Positions 19,205 to 28,703 are shown, counted from the first letter of the stretch. The stretch: 64,000 nt of DNA from Paracoccus sp. MC1862 (GCF_016617715.1 NZ_CP067225.1:2543501-2607500); one strand, 5' to 3'. Made by a program: numbers and translations. Notes: a model not told the origin generated them from the sequence alone.

Positions 19205-21168
19205 TCACTCAGCTTCGGCGAATGCCCTTACACGCTGGAAATGCTGCCGAACCGGGCTGTTTTCCGGTAACGCGGCAAGGCCCTGCTCTATGGCAGCCGC
19301 CTCGTCGCGCAGGCGCGCGCGGCCAGATTGCGGGTCCAACAGCAGTTGTACGGCGAGCTCCGTTAGGTCGAGCGCGGAGCCGACGCTAACATTCACTTGA
19401 CCGGTCTGCGGGGTTGTCGCTACCCGGTTGTTCACATGCCGCTTGAAATCGTAGCGCTCTCCTGGCGACCTCACGACTTCTGCGATAGCACGGGCGGCCA
19501 GCAGGTCGGGGTCGATACTGTCCCCCGTGTTGCAATGGAAATGCAGGAACAGCGCAGCCCGTTTGCGGATATCGCCCCCGTCGTCCAAAAAGGTCAACTC
19601 GCTCTCAAGAGCCTGCTTGAGAGCATCCTTGCCATCGGTGATTGAATAGGCCCCCAGCGGAAACTTAAACTTCGGAACGCGCTCGTCGATCGGATTATGA
19701 TAGATTGCCGGACGCCCCATCGCCAGTGCCTCAAGGATGGTGGTACTGAAACGACTGATGAGAATCGTTCCTTCCTCGAGCAGGGAGTAGACGCTGTCCG
19801 TGCCGACATTGTAGCGCGACAGAACGCCCTTGTCGGCAGGGTGTTGCGTGATGATGTAATCCAACCCGGCCTCGGTGCAGGCCGCAACGGCGCTTTCGAC
19901 GAACAGGTCGCGCCGATCCTCCAGCACACCATAGGTGAAGTTGACGTTGATTATGGCGCGCCGTTTGGTCGGCTGCACATAAGGCTGCGCCAGCCGCGAC
20001 CTAACGTTGGGGAGCCCAACCACACGGGTTTCTCGGTCAGAATAGAAACCCTGCTGGTAGATGCCCGGCAGCAAAAGGTAATCAACGCTGCGATATGGGC
20101 GGCGTAGCGCCTTGCGATCCAAGTTCCAGTCATCGTTGATCCCTTCATAGAAACCAAACGTCGGGACGCCAAAGCCGAAGTTCTCGAAAATCAAGCGCTT
20201 CGTATAGGTGAGATCGTTCATGAAGACGAAAGCGGCCGCGTTTGTAGCGAAAGGCAGGGTCTCGGCAATATTGAACGACCGCAGATCCACATCAGCGTAA
20301 AGTGGCAGCTCGTCGTCCGGGAGCGGACGGTTTGAAGTGAAGGTAGTCGAACGTGAGGCGTCGATAATGACGCTGTTAATACCCATTAATCTTAGCTGAC
20401 GCGCCACAGGAGCGGCGCTGCGTATGTGATAGTCCACCTCACAGAAGAATATTACTCTCTCGAAAAACTCGCAGGCAAAATCTTTCAGCCAAGGATTGAA
20501 GCAGAAATTATCCGGAACCTTTCCTAGCACAGTACTGCTAGCCGGTGCAGCCGTCGCTGCGCCAAGAATCTGCTTTTCTAGGTCAGGGGCCAATTTCTTT
20601 AGTAGCCCGGCTTCTTTTAACTCCATGATAAAAATACCAGCAAGAGCAATTCGCTCGTCTTTATCTTCTCCGCAATCACGAATTCTCCGCGCCTGCAACT
20701 GAAGCCAAGCTGACGCCTTCTTGTAAAACCTCTCCCGCTCTTCCGCCCTCCTATCTGACAGCATAGAGGCAACTACAGCAATGGCGCCGACAGAGTCCAA
20801 CAGCTTCTTTTCGTTGATCGAGTTCACCGTCGAGTCATTGCGGTCAATATAATAATACAACACCTCCTTGGTAACTACATGGGACTGCGAAGCTAGGAAG
20901 ACACGAATATTGAAATCTATATCCTCGAAGTACACCGCTTCTCGGAAGCGAATCTGATTTTTTTCGATCATCTCACGAGAAATCAACATACCGAACGACC
21001 ACCAGCCGATGCAGTTCTCCAGCGCAGCCAAGGCCAGGGTTGATTTCACGTGACGATTGCTGACTTCCCATCTGGTCGGCTTGTCAAACCGTGTCCTGAC
21101 GTGCTGGCAGACCGTAACGTCGACCTTATCGCCGGAACCGAGCATAAATTCCAATGCATCTGCCCGCG
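19205..21168 (-). pseudogene. Two-domain polysaccharide glycosyltransferase, N terminus removed by IS1111
   Basis: About 655 residues remain. The first 160 are the C-terminal half of a family-2 GT-A glycosyltransferase (GWWSFGMLISREMIEKNQI, AVYFEDIDFNIRVFLA with the acidic catalytic region). The rest is a GT-B-like domain of the CDP-glycerol/capsule type: INSVIIDASRSTTF, FVFMNDLTYTKRLIFENFGF, IITQHPADKGVLSRYN and ISRFSTTILEALAMGRPAIY. It would build a surface polysaccharide or teichoic-acid-like polymer. Base composition is much lower in GC than the flanks, indicating transfer. The nucleotide-binding start of the GT-A domain was lost where IS1111 begins (about 21169). The upstream part of this frame is only IS sequence. 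Confidence 0.75.
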
Positions 21169-21247
21169 GCTCTGATGATGTGACCGCCCCCCGACGGCAT
21201 CTGATGTGCCAAGGTGGGTCTGCAACGATCCACAAAGGGGAGCGGTC

Positions 21248-22276
21248 ATGTCGGAGATTATCACGGTCGGGCTCGATCTGGCGAAGAATGTATTCCAGGT
21301 GCATGGAACTGACGGCGCAGGACGAGCCGTTCTGCGCAAGAAGATACGGCGAGGGCAGGTGCTGGAGTTTTTCAGCCAGCTGCCCTCTTGCGTCGTGGCG
21401 ATGGAAGCCTGTGGCGGCGCTCACTTCTGGGGCCGGGAAATTGGCAAGCTGGGGCATGAGGTGCGGCTGATCCCGCCGGCCTATGTGAAGCCGTTTGTGA
21501 AGCGCCAGAAGAATGACATGGCGGACGCCGAGGCCATCTGCGAGGCGGCTATGCGACCCACCATGCGCTTTGTTCCGGTCAAGAGCGAAGAGACGCAGGG
21601 CGCGGCAATGGTCTTCCGGGTCCGGGAGTTGCTGATCCGGCAGCGCACGCAGGCGATCAACGCATTGCGCGGCCATCTGACCGAGTTCGGTCAGATCGTG
21701 CCACAGGGAGCGGCCAACGCTGCGCGGCTGATCGCGATCGTGGAGGATCCGGATGGCGCTCTCCCTGCTGATGCCGTCCCCACGCTGAAGGCTTTGATCG
21801 CGGCACTCACGCATCTGGAGGCAGAGATCAGGAAGCTCGATGCCGAGATCGCCCGGCGCGCCAAGGAGAATGACGTCGCCCGGCGACTGATGACGGTGCC
21901 GGGCATCGGGCCGCTGATTGCCACGGCCATCGCTGTTCTGGCGCCGCCACCCGAGACGTTCCGCAAGGCACGCGACTTTGCCGCCTGGCTTGGTCTTGTG
22001 CCTCGGCAGCATTCGACCGGCGGCAAGCAACGTCTCGGAGCAACGACCAGAATGGGCGAACGATCCCTGCGACGCCTGCTGATCATTGGCGCCAACAGCG
22101 TGGTGATCAAACGTAACGTTCACAAGGAAGCGCAGCCCGGAACATGGCTGGGCAGCCTGCTGTTGCGCAAGCCACCGATGCTGGTGCGGGTGGCTTTGGC
22201 GAACAAGATGGCGCGGATCGTCTGGGCCTTGATGGCTCGGGGTGGCATCTACCAATCTCCGGTCGCAGCGGCGTAA
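21248..22276 (+). CDS. IS1111-group DEDD transposase, copy 1
   Basis: 342 residues from ATG 21248 (MSEIITVGLDLAKNVFQVHG). The N-terminal RuvC-like DEDD domain shows GLDLAKNVF, VVAMEACGGAHFWGREI and VKRQKNDMADAEAI. A central coiled region follows (THLEAEIRKLDAEIARRAKE). The C-terminal transposase-20 domain has VPGIGPLIATAIAVL, FAAWLGLVPRQHSTGGKQRL (with the conserved serine) and LANKMARIVWALMARG. Translations of copies 1, 2 and 3 are identical. IS110-family recombinases act with an element-encoded guide RNA. Confidence 0.93.
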   Translation: MSEIITVGLDLAKNVFQVHGTDGAGRAVLRKKIRRGQVLEFFSQLPSCVVAMEACGGAHFWGREIGKLGHEVRLIPPAYVKPFVKRQKNDMADAEAICEAAMRPTMRFVPVKSEETQGAAMVFRVRELLIRQRTQAINALRGHLTEFGQIVPQGAANAARLIAIVEDPDGALPADAVPTLKALIAALTHLEAEIRKLDAEIARRAKENDVARRLMTVPGIGPLIATAIAVLAPPPETFRKARDFAAWLGLVPRQHSTGGKQRLGATTRMGERSLRRLLIIGANSVVIKRNVHKEAQPGTWLGSLLLRKPPMLVRVALANKMARIVWALMARGGIYQSPVAAA

Positions 22277-22541
22277 GCCGCCGCAGATCGCGAGGACGTC
22301 GGAGCGGAAGAGGGCAAGGAGCAGTTTGGCGCAACAGTTGTGAGACGGGATCGGGAAAACCAGTGTGCAACAGAGTGCCTATGAGCACGCGGCTTTGATC
22401 TGGACCCGACCTTCGAACACCATACGGGCCCTGCGGCATGGATCGCGCCGCATCATGAGGCCGGACACATGTCAGCACCCGACAACGCGCCAAGATCAGC
22501 TTCAAAATCCCTCTTGCGCTTGGGGCGGTTACACATGTTGC
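22277..22541 (+). ncRNA. Candidate guide (bridge/seek) RNA region, IS1111 copy 1
   Basis: Noncoding right end of 265 bases, far longer than needed for a terminus. It is conserved with the diverged copies at 2569 and 48076 except for short patches. A GCGGC/GCCGC stem (22433-22437 and 22447-22451) encloses the loop ATGGATCGC, which differs in each lineage. The position downstream of the transposase is where IS1111-group guide RNAs are known to lie. Structure and transcription are inferred. Confidence 0.45.
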
Positions 22542-23569
22542 ACAAATCCCTTCAGTGACTCATGTCGTGAGTCAGCATGGTAGCTGGTCGACATGAGCAA
22601 ACCCACACGCCTGACCTACAAGACCAGGAACTGGCCGGCCTACAATGAAGCGCTCAAGCGCCGTGGCTCGCTGACGATCTGGTTCGACCCCGAGATGAGC
22701 TGGGAGGCGGCTGCGACAGGTCGACGTGGCCGACAGCAGACCTACAGCGATGCCGCCATCCAGACTTGCCTTTCCATGAAGGTGCTGTTCGGCATGGCAT
22801 TGCGGCAGACGGCAGGGTTCGTCGAGAGCCTGCTTCGCCTGATCGGCCTCGACTGGACGGTGCCTGACTTCAGCACGCTGTCGCGGCGCCAGAAGACCCT
22901 GGCCGTCAACATCCCGTATCGGGGCTCCAAGGGACCTCTGCACCTGCTGGTCGACAGCACCGGGATCAAGGTCGAAGGCGAAGGCGAGTGGCACGCCCGC
23001 AAGCATGGCGGCCCGAAGCGGCGTATCTGGCGCAAGATTCACATTGGGATCGACGAGGAAACGCTAGAAGTCCGGGCCATCGAGATCACCGGGAGCCACA
23101 TCGGTGACGCCCCGGTCCTGCCAGATCTGCTCAACCAGATCCCGGCGGACGAGGAGATCGGCAGCGTTACGGCTGACGGTGCCTACGACACCCGCAAGTG
23201 CCACGATGCGATCGCCGACCGCGGCGCTCACGCCGTGATCCCGCCCCGCAGGAACGCAAAGCCATGGAAGGCTGTCACGGCCGGGGCCGCGGCGCGCAAC
23301 GAGGCTCTGCGATCTGCGAAATACCTGGGCCGCACGCTTTGGCGAAGATGGAGTGGATACCACCGCCGGAGCCGCGTCGAGACGAAGATGCATTGCGTGA
23401 AACTTCTGGGGCAACGCCTCATGGCGCGGGACTTCGATCGTCAGGTCGCCGAACTTCAGGTCCGGATTGCCGTCCTGAACGGCTACACCGCGCTCGGCAT
23501 ACCCGTCACTGAAGCTGTGGAATGAGTCTGTCCGGGGAAAGGGGGAACAACGGCCATCAGACCATTTGT
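22542..23569 (+). mobile_element. IS5-family element, copy 1, between two IS1111 right ends
   Basis: 1028 bp block between the two facing IS1111 termini; both inner edges start ACAAAT when read inward. Next to the left edge is a small palindrome GACTCA-TGTCG-TGAGTC. The same 1028-bp block recurs inverted at 48340-49367 with IS1111 sequence on both sides at the same bases. True IS5 ends cannot be fixed because no copy with other flanks is in the window. Confidence 0.75.
22593..23525 (+). CDS. IS5-family transposase, copy 1
   Basis: 310 residues starting MSKPTRLTYKTRNWPAYNEA. DDE domain: LHLLVDSTGIKVEGEGEW with the first aspartate, GSVTADGAYDTRKCHDAIAD with the second, and RSRVETKMHCVKLLGQRLMA with the catalytic glutamate; HAVIPPRRNAKPWK is a family motif. 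Identical in translation to the copy at 48384. No frameshift. Confidence 0.93.
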   Translation: MSKPTRLTYKTRNWPAYNEALKRRGSLTIWFDPEMSWEAAATGRRGRQQTYSDAAIQTCLSMKVLFGMALRQTAGFVESLLRLIGLDWTVPDFSTLSRRQKTLAVNIPYRGSKGPLHLLVDSTGIKVEGEGEWHARKHGGPKRRIWRKIHIGIDEETLEVRAIEITGSHIGDAPVLPDLLNQIPADEEIGSVTADGAYDTRKCHDAIADRGAHAVIPPRRNAKPWKAVTAGAAARNEALRSAKYLGRTLWRRWSGYHRRSRVETKMHCVKLLGQRLMARDFDRQVAELQVRIAVLNGYTALGIPVTEAVE

Positions 23570-23834
23570 GCAACATGTGTAACCGCCCCAAGCGCAAGAG
23601 GGATTTTGAAGCTGATCTTGGCGCGTTGTCGGGTGCTGACATGTGTCCGGCCTCATGATGCGGCGCGATCCATGCCGCAGGGCCCGTATGGTGTTCGAAG
23701 GTCGGGTCCAGATCAAAGCCGCGTGCTCATAGGCACTCTGTTGCACACTGGTTTTCCCGATCCCGTCTCACAACTGTTGCGCCAAACTGCTCCTTGCCCT
23801 CTTCCGCTCCGACGTCCTCGCGATCTGCGGCGGC
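23570..23834 (-). ncRNA. Candidate guide RNA region, IS1111 copy 2
   Basis: Same 265-base right end as in copy 1 read on the minus strand, including the GCGGC/GCCGC hairpin with the same loop. Listed because any RNA from copy 1 should equally come from here. Confidence 0.4.
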
Positions 23835-24863
23835 TTACGCCGCTGCGACCGGAGATTGGTAGATGCCACCCCGAGCCATCAAGGCCCAGACGATCCGCGC
23901 CATCTTGTTCGCCAAAGCCACCCGCACCAGCATCGGTGGCTTGCGCAACAGCAGGCTGCCCAGCCATGTTCCGGGCTGCGCTTCCTTGTGAACGTTACGT
24001 TTGATCACCACGCTGTTGGCGCCAATGATCAGCAGGCGTCGCAGGGATCGTTCGCCCATTCTGGTCGTTGCTCCGAGACGTTGCTTGCCGCCGGTCGAAT
24101 GCTGCCGAGGCACAAGACCAAGCCAGGCGGCAAAGTCGCGTGCCTTGCGGAACGTCTCGGGTGGCGGCGCCAGAACAGCGATGGCCGTGGCAATCAGCGG
24201 CCCGATGCCCGGCACCGTCATCAGTCGCCGGGCGACGTCATTCTCCTTGGCGCGCCGGGCGATCTCGGCATCGAGCTTCCTGATCTCTGCCTCCAGATGC
24301 GTGAGTGCCGCGATCAAAGCCTTCAGCGTGGGGACGGCATCAGCAGGGAGAGCGCCATCCGGATCCTCCACGATCGCGATCAGCCGCGCAGCGTTGGCCG
24401 CTCCCTGTGGCACGATCTGACCGAACTCGGTCAGATGGCCGCGCAATGCGTTGATCGCCTGCGTGCGCTGCCGGATCAGCAACTCCCGGACCCGGAAGAC
24501 CATTGCCGCGCCCTGCGTCTCTTCGCTCTTGACCGGAACAAAGCGCATGGTGGGTCGCATAGCCGCCTCGCAGATGGCCTCGGCGTCCGCCATGTCATTC
24601 TTCTGGCGCTTCACAAACGGCTTCACATAGGCCGGCGGGATCAGCCGCACCTCATGCCCCAGCTTGCCAATTTCCCGGCCCCAGAAGTGAGCGCCGCCAC
24701 AGGCTTCCATCGCCACGACGCAAGAGGGCAGCTGGCTGAAAAACTCCAGCACCTGCCCTCGCCGTATCTTCTTGCGCAGAACGGCTCGTCCTGCGCCGTC
24801 AGTTCCATGCACCTGGAATACATTCTTCGCCAGATCGAGCCCGACCGTGATAATCTCCGACAT
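23835..24863 (-). CDS. IS1111-group DEDD transposase, copy 2
   Basis: 342 residues from ATG 24863, identical in translation to copy 1. All DEDD and C-terminal serine motifs are intact. Confidence 0.93.
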   Translation of the reverse strand: MSEIITVGLDLAKNVFQVHGTDGAGRAVLRKKIRRGQVLEFFSQLPSCVVAMEACGGAHFWGREIGKLGHEVRLIPPAYVKPFVKRQKNDMADAEAICEAAMRPTMRFVPVKSEETQGAAMVFRVRELLIRQRTQAINALRGHLTEFGQIVPQGAANAARLIAIVEDPDGALPADAVPTLKALIAALTHLEAEIRKLDAEIARRAKENDVARRLMTVPGIGPLIATAIAVLAPPPETFRKARDFAAWLGLVPRQHSTGGKQRLGATTRMGERSLRRLLIIGANSVVIKRNVHKEAQPGTWLGSLLLRKPPMLVRVALANKMARIVWALMARGGIYQSPVAAA

Positions 24864-24942
24864 GACCGCTCCCCTTTGTGGATCGTTGCAGACCCACCTT
24901 GGCACATCAGATGCCGTCGGGGGGCGGTCACATCATCAGAGC

Positions 24943-25455
24943 CCGTGTGAGGAGGAAAGTCCCTCGGATCAAGATGTTGCGGCAGAGGAAAATTGGAATG
25001 CTTCCAGAGATCCAGATAAGGTACGGCAAATCGAAGGGAGTATCTCGGCAAACTGCCGGCAAATTGAGGCTTGGCCATACGAGAGCCCAGATGACGAAAT
25101 CGTTCAAGAACTTGAGTATATTGCTCGTCGTTATGGATCAGGTCTGCAGGATAGAGTTCTCGCAAGTTTAAAACGTTGCCTAGGGGCGGCATACTTGGTA
25201 AGATCGCCAATACCAGATAGTATTCGCCAGGCACTTCCCTTTTTTGACGAGAGTTTAGCTCTCGATCCTAGTCAAAACGTCTTGAGTGAAAACGTCGCAT
25301 TTCTTGAGAATGTGCTTCGAAGCGGTAGCGCAGATGGCGTGACGATGTTTACAAATATACTTGAGATAATTCGTGGAGGCCGAGATCCTGATATACCTGG
25401 CTTAGCAAAGCAGTATTTCGACCAGGCTGCAGGTCTGATCCCGAAGGAGAATTGA
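24943..25455 (+). pseudogene. 3' end of an unrecognised low-GC gene
   Basis: About 170 residues in one open frame, from the IS1111 end to the stop at 25455. It shows no start of its own; the upstream part of the frame is IS sequence. The product is acidic and helical: EIVQELEYIARRYGSGLQDR, CLGAAYLVRSPIPDSIRQAL, FFDESLALDPSQNVLSENVA. The spacing of Ala/Tyr/Leu/Pro in the last segment suggests a TPR-like helical repeat. AT content is far above the surroundings, as in the glycosyltransferase fragment at 19205, so both may derive from one transferred surface-polysaccharide locus. Function unknown. Confidence 0.5.
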
Positions 25456-25611
25456 GGCAGTTGCTTCCTGACTTGTGTAGGACAGTGACAAACCAGGCCA
25501 CGAAGCGGCAGCGTGGTGCCGCTGCGCCGGAGCAAGACCCGGCCAGTGGATAGGCTGTTTTCTATTTGGGGGAACAGCCGGGGATGTTCGCCTTTTGATC
25601 TGGCACGGGGA

Positions 25612-25799
25612 ATCTGAACAGGGAGGTTGAGTGGACGCAGGAACCGCAGCAGGATGTCGGGCTCGGCGCAGCCCTCGCGGCGGGTGCCGGTCTTCTTCTC
25701 GGCCCGTACCACCTGACAGCCAGCCACCCGAAGAGCGGCTTCCTGCAGGGACAGGTCCTGATCGGTCGATGACACGCGGGCGTAGCCGTAGAGGGTCAT
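25612..25799 (-). pseudogene. Serine recombinase (resolvase) N-terminal fragment
   Basis: The ATG at 25799 opens MTLYGYARVSSTDQDLSLQE, then CQVVRAEKKTGTRR and ILLRFLRPL, the catalytic start of a Tn3/Hin-type serine recombinase with the nucleophile in RVSS. Homology stops after about 60 residues, before the conserved IDRLARS block. Three TGTCC motifs upstream (25812, 25845, 25887) may be remains of its res site. Confidence 0.7.
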
Positions 25800-25985
25800 G
25801 GGAGGCGCCTCTGTCCAGCTGAAGTCCAGAGCCAGTCACGCTACTGTCCGAAACCAGCAAGATAACCCTGATCGAACGCAAGAGGATGTCCGACGGGGCT
25901 GCTCTTCTGAGGTATACCCCCAGCACGGCTCATCTATGCAGCGGCTCTGAGTCAGGCCACAGTCAGGTGATCTACGGAAGGAGAC

Positions 25986-28652
25986 ATGATGTTCAGGCAC
26001 GCACTCACGTCGGCATTGGCATTGGGGACCGCTTTCGGCGCAGTTCCTGCGCAAGCCGAGATCAGATCGGCCGTCACGCGGGAGACCCGCAGCGTTGCCG
26101 GGCTGGAACAACCGGCAGAAATCATCATTGACCATTGGGGCGTGCCGCATATTTATGCAGGCAGCGATCGCGACGCGCTGTTTCTGCAAGGCTACAATGC
26201 CGCACGCGATCGGCTGTGGCAGATCGACCTGTGGCGCAAGCGCGGACTGGGGCGGCTGGCGGAAAGCTTCGGTCCGACCTTCGTGGACCAGGACCACGCC
26301 GCGCGAACGTTCCTTTATCGAGGTGATATCGAACCGGAATGGGCGGCTTACGGTCCGAACGGCCGCAGCTATGCCGAGGCCTTCGTGCAAGGCGTCAACG
26401 CCTATGTCCAGCAGGTGCTGGACGGACGGGCTGAGCTGCCTGTCGAGTTCCAGTTGACCGGCTCGCAGCCCGAACTGTGGGCGGTCGAGGATGTGGTCCG
26501 CATTCGCAGCCACGGCTTGACCCGCAACGCCAGTTCCGAAGTCAGCCGCGCGCAGATCACCTGCGCCGAAGGGATCGAGGCCGATCGCCTGCGTCAGCGG
26601 CTGGAGCCTGAATGGACCCCGACCGTGCCCGAGGGGCTGGACCCCTGCACGATCCCGGCGGACGTGCTGGACGTTTATGAGCTTGCCACGCAGAACGTGA
26701 AGTTCGAGGCACCGCCCGAAGCCGAAGCAGAAGCCGGGACCGATGCGGAACCTCCAGCCGCCTCCACTGCCGCACCGCCGCTCGGGACAGAGACCCCACC
26801 TGCGGCAGAACGGCCCGCCGAGACCCCGGAAACAGTACCGGGGGCCGGCGCGCCAGCAGCATCTTCACCTCCTGCAGGGGCCGTCCCGGCCAACGGCGCC
26901 CCGGCCTCCTCGACAGATCCTGCCGCATCACCCGCGCATGAGGACGGACAAAGCTCGGGCAACCGCAGCAGCAGCGCGCTTGAGCCTGCGGATTTTCTCA
27001 AGGTCACCTCGTCCAACGTGCAGGAGATCGGGTCCAACAACTGGACCATCGCGCCCTCGCGCACCGAGACGGGGCGCCCAATCCTGGCCAACGACCCGCA
27101 CCGCGCCCATGGCGTGCCGTCCCTGCGCTATGTCGTGCACCTGAACTCGCCGAACATGTCGGTGATCGGGGCCGGGGAGCCGGCACTGCCGGGCGTCTCG
27201 ATCGGCCATAACGGCAAGATCGCCTACGGGCTGACGATCTTCGCGGTCGACCAGGAAGACCTCTATGTTTACGAGCTGAACCCCGAAAACCCGGACCAGT
27301 ATCGCTACAACGGCGAATGGGTCGACATGGAGGTCGTGGAAGACACCATCAACGTCCGTGACGGCGCGCCACAGCAGGTGACGATGAAGTTCACCCGCCA
27401 CGGACCCGTCCTGAAGGTGGACGAGGACAACAACCGTGCCTTCGCCTTCCGCAGCGTCTGGTTCGAGCCGGGAACATCGGCCTACTTCGGCTCGGTCGAC
27501 TACATGGGGGCGCAGAACTGGGACGAGTTCTCGGCCGCGATGGAACGCTTCTCGACGCCATCCGAAAACCAGGTCTATGCCGATACCGACGGCAACATCG
27601 GCTGGATCGTCGGCGCCATGACACCACAGCGCGAAAACTGGGACGGGTTGCTGCCGGTGCCGGGCGACGGACGCTATGAGTGGGGGTTCCTTGAACGGGA
27701 GAAGCTGCCATCGGCCTACAACCCCGAAAAGGGCTGGTTCGCCACTGCCAACGAGATGAACCTGCCGGCGAACTATCCCTACAAGGACTACAAGGTCGGC
27801 TTCGAATGGTCGGACCCGTCCCGCATCCAGCGGATTTCCGAAGTGCTGAGCGCCGATGATCAGGTATCGCTTGCCGATTCCATGGCGCTCCAGAACGACG
27901 ATCACAGCGTCATGCAGCGCCGCGTGGTCGATCTGATGAAGGGTTTGAGTCTGCCGGAAACCGCATCCCAGGCCGACCGCGACGCGCTGGCCCTGATCCA
28001 GGGCTGGGACGGCGTGACTTCGGCCGACAGCGCCGCGGCCGCAGTGGCCGAGACGATGCTGAGCAAGTATCTGGTGCCCACCACGGCGCCCCGCGTGTTA
28101 GGCGAGGACTTGGCCGAACTGCTGGGACGCGGCGCGATCTCGTCGGTGATGGATCTTCTGGCGCAGCCTGACGAAAGGCTGGGCGACAATCCCGGACAGG
28201 CGCGCGAAGACATCCTGGCTACTGCCCTGTCGGGCGCCGTTGCTGAAACGACCGAACGGCTGGGCAGCGACATGTCGGAGTGGCGCTGGGGCGATCTGCA
28301 CAAGGGCAAGTTCACCCATGGCGTCGCGGGTCTGGCCCAGCCGGGTTTCTCCAGCCAGATGAACGTGGGCCCGCTGTCAATGGGCGGCTCGGCCTACAGC
28401 CCGCGGGCGGCCAGCTACAACGACAGCTTCGAGGTCACCTCGGGCGCGTCGTTCCGCATGGTTCTGGATGTGGGCAACTGGGACGCAAGCCGGTTCATCA
28501 ACACTCCCGGCCAATCCGGCGATCCGATGAGCCCGCACTACCGCGACCTCGCGCCACTCTGGGCGGCCGGAGACTATGCACCGCTGATCTATTCCCGCGA
28601 GGCTGTCGAGAATGCGGCCGCGCACATGATCTCCCTCACTCCGGGGAACTGA
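25986..28652 (+). CDS. Penicillin/AHL acylase-family Ntn hydrolase with expanded spacer
   Basis: 888 residues; Met1 or Met2 may start. Sec signal to about residue 24 (AQA-E). The alpha-chain region has DHWGVPHIYAGSDRDALFLQ and GYNAARDRLWQIDLWRKRGL. The autocatalytic nucleophile follows glycine in QEIGSNNWTIAPSRTETG (Ser350), with the family's NDPHR at about 370. The beta chain continues to the C terminus. The enzyme should be cleaved in the periplasm into alpha and beta chains with loss of a spacer. Unusually, residues about 241-335, just before the nucleophile, are a Pro/Ala/Glu/Ser-rich low-complexity stretch. Substrate could be acyl-homoserine lactones or beta-lactams; the sequence does not decide. 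Stands alone, with a hairpin terminator behind it. Confidence 0.88.
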   Translation: MMFRHALTSALALGTAFGAVPAQAEIRSAVTRETRSVAGLEQPAEIIIDHWGVPHIYAGSDRDALFLQGYNAARDRLWQIDLWRKRGLGRLAESFGPTFVDQDHAARTFLYRGDIEPEWAAYGPNGRSYAEAFVQGVNAYVQQVLDGRAELPVEFQLTGSQPELWAVEDVVRIRSHGLTRNASSEVSRAQITCAEGIEADRLRQRLEPEWTPTVPEGLDPCTIPADVLDVYELATQNVKFEAPPEAEAEAGTDAEPPAASTAAPPLGTETPPAAERPAETPETVPGAGAPAASSPPAGAVPANGAPASSTDPAASPAHEDGQSSGNRSSSALEPADFLKVTSSNVQEIGSNNWTIAPSRTETGRPILANDPHRAHGVPSLRYVVHLNSPNMSVIGAGEPALPGVSIGHNGKIAYGLTIFAVDQEDLYVYELNPENPDQYRYNGEWVDMEVVEDTINVRDGAPQQVTMKFTRHGPVLKVDEDNNRAFAFRSVWFEPGTSAYFGSVDYMGAQNWDEFSAAMERFSTPSENQVYADTDGNIGWIVGAMTPQRENWDGLLPVPGDGRYEWGFLEREKLPSAYNPEKGWFATANEMNLPANYPYKDYKVGFEWSDPSRIQRISEVLSADDQVSLADSMALQNDDHSVMQRRVVDLMKGLSLPETASQADRDALALIQGWDGVTSADSAAAAVAETMLSKYLVPTTAPRVLGEDLAELLGRGAISSVMDLLAQPDERLGDNPGQAREDILATALSGAVAETTERLGSDMSEWRWGDLHKGKFTHGVAGLAQPGFSSQMNVGPLSMGGSAYSPRAASYNDSFEVTSGASFRMVLDVGNWDASRFINTPGQSGDPMSPHYRDLAPLWAAGDYAPLIYSREAVENAAAHMISLTPGN

Positions 28653-28669
28653 TTACAGGCTGATGGGCA

Positions 28670-28703
28670 GGGCGCTACCATCATGATGGTGGCGCCCTAG
28701 TTT
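28670..28703 (+). terminator. Terminator of the acylase gene
   Basis: A long near-perfect hairpin (GGGCGC-TACCATCATGATGGTG-GCGCCC) begins 18 bases after the acylase stop and is followed by TAGTTT. Good match to an intrinsic terminator. Confidence 0.7.

Larger units (their letters stand above)
21169..22541 (+). mobile_element. IS1111-group element, copy 1
   Basis: 1373 bp, the same length as copies 2 and 3. Ends taken from the sequence shared with the other copies: GCTCTGATGATGTGACC on the left and TTACACATGTTGC on the right. It is oriented head-to-head with copy 2 across an IS5. Boundaries of this group lack clear target duplications, so they are accurate to a few bases only. Confidence 0.85.
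23570..24942 (-). mobile_element. IS1111-group element, copy 2
   Basis: Identical in length and coding content to copy 1, in the opposite orientation. Its right end faces copy 1 across the IS5. Its left end (24942) truncates an AT-rich gene that continues to 25455. Confidence 0.85.

Noticed and set aside
22500..22560. AAATCCCT shared by the IS1111 noncoding region and the IS5 junction as a possible guide-target match
   Set aside because: The segment in the RNA region is conserved between lineages, and the other junctions (ACAAATGG, and copy A's flank) lack it, so it is not lineage-specific pairing.
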